32,801 bases of DNA from positions 733,216 to 766,016 of the forward strand of contig MU278360.1 in assembly GCA_022385755.1 (NCBI GenBank), in the 5' to 3' direction. This document shows positions 30,426-32,801 of this stretch, piece by piece. The notes beneath the pieces are model-generated. The model worked only from the letters and a program-made list of their open reading frames with translations. It did no database searches and was not told the origin of the DNA. Position 1 is the stretch's first letter; every line of letters starts with the position of its first letter. The translations under genes and the position numbers were made by a program. The stretch comes from Trametopsis cervina (taxonomy: Eukaryota; Basidiomycota; Agaricomycetes; Polyporales; Irpicaceae).

Positions 30426-32239
30426 CTACATTGAATAATTTCCCTGACCAGCACTAGAAACAGAAACAGTCTGGCCCAAAAGCTTTACATCAATAACTTG
30501 CTGTGAGAATGCTGCAGTAACTGTATGGTTAACTGCACCACAGGGAATTGTTGTACAATGCCTATGATCTGGTTTAAGGATCATCAACGTACCACGGACC
30601 TACTTGACAACAACATGAAGGTCAACATCAACAAAGTTAGCCCCACCTCTAGCTAGCGAGTTGTGGGAAATCTTGTATTTGGGTTTTGAACAAATCGCCA
30701 AAGGGCCTTTGACCACCAACATGTCTGTCTTGATGGTACAACTGACACACAGCGAAAAGGCATACTTACAGTATGCAGAATCAATATGTGTCCACCTGAA
30801 AGAATGTTAACATTATCCGCACAAATTTCGACACAAATTAACATGTACACAATGTAACCGTGAGACAAATATATTTCTGGAGGTCCATGTTCAATTTCAG
30901 GAAACTTGTGGACTTTACCATCAATCTCTATCTCAAATCCTTTCTCTGTTCTATGTTAAGGACAATAAAAACAGAATGAAATTGAATAAATACCTTCGGC
31001 TACATTGTGACTTGCAAGACGAGGCATGTCTGCATCACGCAAGCACTCCCTAACATGGTTCATCACCTTGCTAGGGGCTGCAGACTCAATGATGGCCCAA
31101 AGCAAACTTGTCATACCAATGACATCGTGATTGTGTTCAATCATTATTGCCTTGTTGAGTTTCTTACTGTAACTCTTCGCAAGATTGTATATAGTTGCAT
31201 GCTGTGGACCGCTATTAACTCCAAATTGTATCATGAAGCCCTCATGAGTTGGCCACACATAGTCAGTATTGGATTTGAGCACCAAATAACACTACTTACC
31301 CAAACATTGCAATGCTCACTGCAGACAGTTTGAATGACACCTTTAGCTACATCGAGTAGGGTGTTGTTTGCAATTCCACGTAAAACAACTAGCTCAATCT
31401 CCAGGGTATCTAGCAATCCATTAGTGAAAGCACAACAATCAAGAAATAAATACATACTCACAGCAGTCCTAGAGTAATAGATCACTGACTGCTCTGGCTC
31501 CACAACTTCAAATCCATTCTGGATACCGGCGTAGATGTGATTTTTGGGCAAAGTATCTGAATCAACCTCTACCATGAATCTGTGAAGAGGAACAGATGGG
31601 GTTGAGTCTCGAACTCGCTCAATGACCGCAATACTCATGTGAGCTTCTGAAATGTTGCCACTTTTGGCAATGAGCTCAGCAAGGGAGTAAACAGAACTGT
31701 TAATGTCAAGCTCATGAACCTACGTAATTAGAACTGCACAAGTAACTGATTATATGATAGATACATACCAGTTTATGCTTTTCCTGATGCGTAGCATGAG
31801 TCCGGATATGTGATTTGTATAGGTCAAGTTCTTACTGTAACTGCTGAAATAACTTCTGCTTGTCAGAACCAAAAGCAGTTCAGTTTGTGGCTGCAATCAG
31901 GCCTAAACGCAAGATGGCATTATACTGAAGCATTATTCACATCAGTAATCTGTCTTATGATCCATCCTAAACACTCACATCTTCTGCAGACTGTGGATGA
32001 ATCTTTCGAACTGTTTCAAGAAGCTCAACCAGATCTTGAGGGTAGCCAGATAGCTCAACCATAGTGTGTGGCTGTACAGATGTAAGTATCTGTGGGCTAG
32101 ACTCCTGTAAAATGATGTCGCATGCCACAGTATCAAGACAATTCAGGATCCTATATACATACATAGAGAGATAGGTGTTCACCTTGTTGAAACTTCGAAG
32201 GAGCCATTCTATCATCACTTTATGGCAAAAGCGTGACAA
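30426..32239 (-). pseudogene. multi-exon gene relic with HxD...HxH pattern, interrupted by stops, 5' end cut
   Basis: Minus-strand exons can be followed from 32239 to 30426. Blocks in order: WLLRSFNK, QPHTMVELSGYPQDLVELL, EKHKLVHELDINSS, FMVEVDSDTLPKNHIYAG, LLWAIIESAAPSKVMNH, EIEIDGKVHKFPEIEHGPP, MWTHIDSAYCKYAFSLC, GGANFVDVDLHVVVK, then a TAG (30600-30602), and 57 more open codons in the same frame including ILKPDHRHCTT. A TAA lies at 31832-31834. THID followed by a distal HRH resembles the metal ligands of a cupin or 2-oxoglutarate/Fe(II) oxygenase fold; that is inference. An acceptor-like site at 32240 with no exon before it suggests that the 5' part was lost, possibly at repeat B. The intron-phased blocks argue strongly that it once coded for protein. 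Confidence 0.6.
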
Positions 32240-32335
32240 CTACAGTTAAAAAGAAAGTATTCTCATAATGAAAATAATTATACTAACTAATAGTCTACTA
32301 AGTACCAATAGAAACGAAGTAAGAAGCCAAAGAAA

Positions 32336-32801
32336 TGTCATGGAGACTGGATCACATGACATCTAGGGATTACTCTAGTCTCAAGACACCTTACGGTGTA
32401 ATCCTCTTATTCAGAGAAAAACAGCTAGGAAGCTGTTGTAACAAAACTAGTTACTCACCAAATATAAGGTCTAAACCTGAGGATAGGGTTTAGGGTTATA
32501 GAGTGGGCTTGAGAGTGGTGAGGTGCTGAGTAGGCAAGCAAAGAGTAGTCTGGATCAACAGAGTAGATAAGACTAGAGGGCAATACCCTCAGAAGGGGTG
32601 GCTTATATACAGGTGAGGGAAGACCCCTGAAACTCCCTAGACCTCTAATACCTAATCATGTGATCTACTGAGTAAGCCAGGTTCTATTTGAAATAGCCTT
32701 ATCAACCAATGGGAGAAACCTCTGGGTTCCACCAGCTTCCATGCTCTTATCTGGTCTCATGACCGTGTCAGATGACTATAATCTATCCTAAAGGAGAATC
32801 T
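32336..32801 (-). mobile_element. LTR-like repeat B, facing repeat A (runs off the window)
   Basis: Read leftward, this segment contains a TATA box (tatataag, about 32602-32609), a pyrimidine-rich leader, and a terminal block with the hairpin acacc...ggtgt and the catgtgat palindrome ending in TGACA at 32336. The terminal block and a segment near the window edge (gacacggtcatgagacc) match repeat A in order, so both belong to one LTR family. Its outer end lies beyond 32801. No reverse transcriptase, integrase or clear primer-binding site is seen inside. Confidence 0.6.

Noticed and set aside
32485..32505. Telomere-like tagggtttagggtta
   Set aside because: Only about two units, inside LTR-like repeat B and not at a sequence end; too short to be a telomeric tract.
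1..32801. tRNA, rRNA or CRISPR features
   Set aside because: Scanned by eye for tRNA B-box-like segments, rRNA cores and spaced repeats in intergenic regions; none was convincing, and CRISPR arrays are not expected in a fungal nucleus.

Overview
The window looks like nuclear DNA of a filamentous basidiomycete, most likely an Agaricomycete. The genes are split by many very short introns (about 45-70 nt, GT-AG, CTNAY-like branch sites). Exons of 1-26 nt are common, neighbouring genes are packed in alternating orientation, and the proteins (large CYP family, Ypt1, Nop16, Qcr10, penta-EF-hand protein, Zn2Cys6 factor) have the form usual in that class. I joined the exons by hand; in every gene called intact the summed exon length is a multiple of three and the reading phase is kept at each junction.

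Layout, left to right: a possible leftward gene start at the edge; a complete cytochrome P450 (479-2927, +); the 3' end of an Argonaute gene without its upstream part (3410-4128, -); the secretory Rab GTPase YPT1 (5013-6128, -) divergent from a membrane-anchored pepsin-type protease (6765-8459, +); a small CxxC/CxxC protein (8609-9199, -); about 1.6 kb with no confident gene; a Zn2Cys6 transcription factor (10830-13695, -); NOP16 (15000-15974, -) divergent from QCR10 (16222-16614, +); a HAD-superfamily hydrolase (16767-18093, -); a penta-EF-hand protein (18982-20240, +); a long-chain acyl-CoA synthetase ending in the peroxisomal signal AKL (20629-23663, +); an MFS transporter (24080-26308, -) divergent from an unrecognised serine/proline-rich protein (26905-27775, +).

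After about 27.8 kb the DNA becomes AT-rich and repeat-like. Two related LTR-type repeats (28713-29403, + ; 32336 to the window end, -) face each other. Between them lie unrecognised, broken coding stretches. One is a multi-exon minus-strand gene with an HxD...HxH pattern, interrupted by stop codons that each differ from a Gln codon by one C-to-T change.

The genes do not form one pathway; this is a typical mix of housekeeping genes with lineage-variable ones (P450, MFS, transcription factor, protease). The most striking observation is in the acyl-CoA synthetase: two ordinary introns lie one nucleotide apart, so a single-nucleotide exon is needed to restore the conserved EGYG motif. The same gene also has two GC-AG introns and a 7-nt exon.
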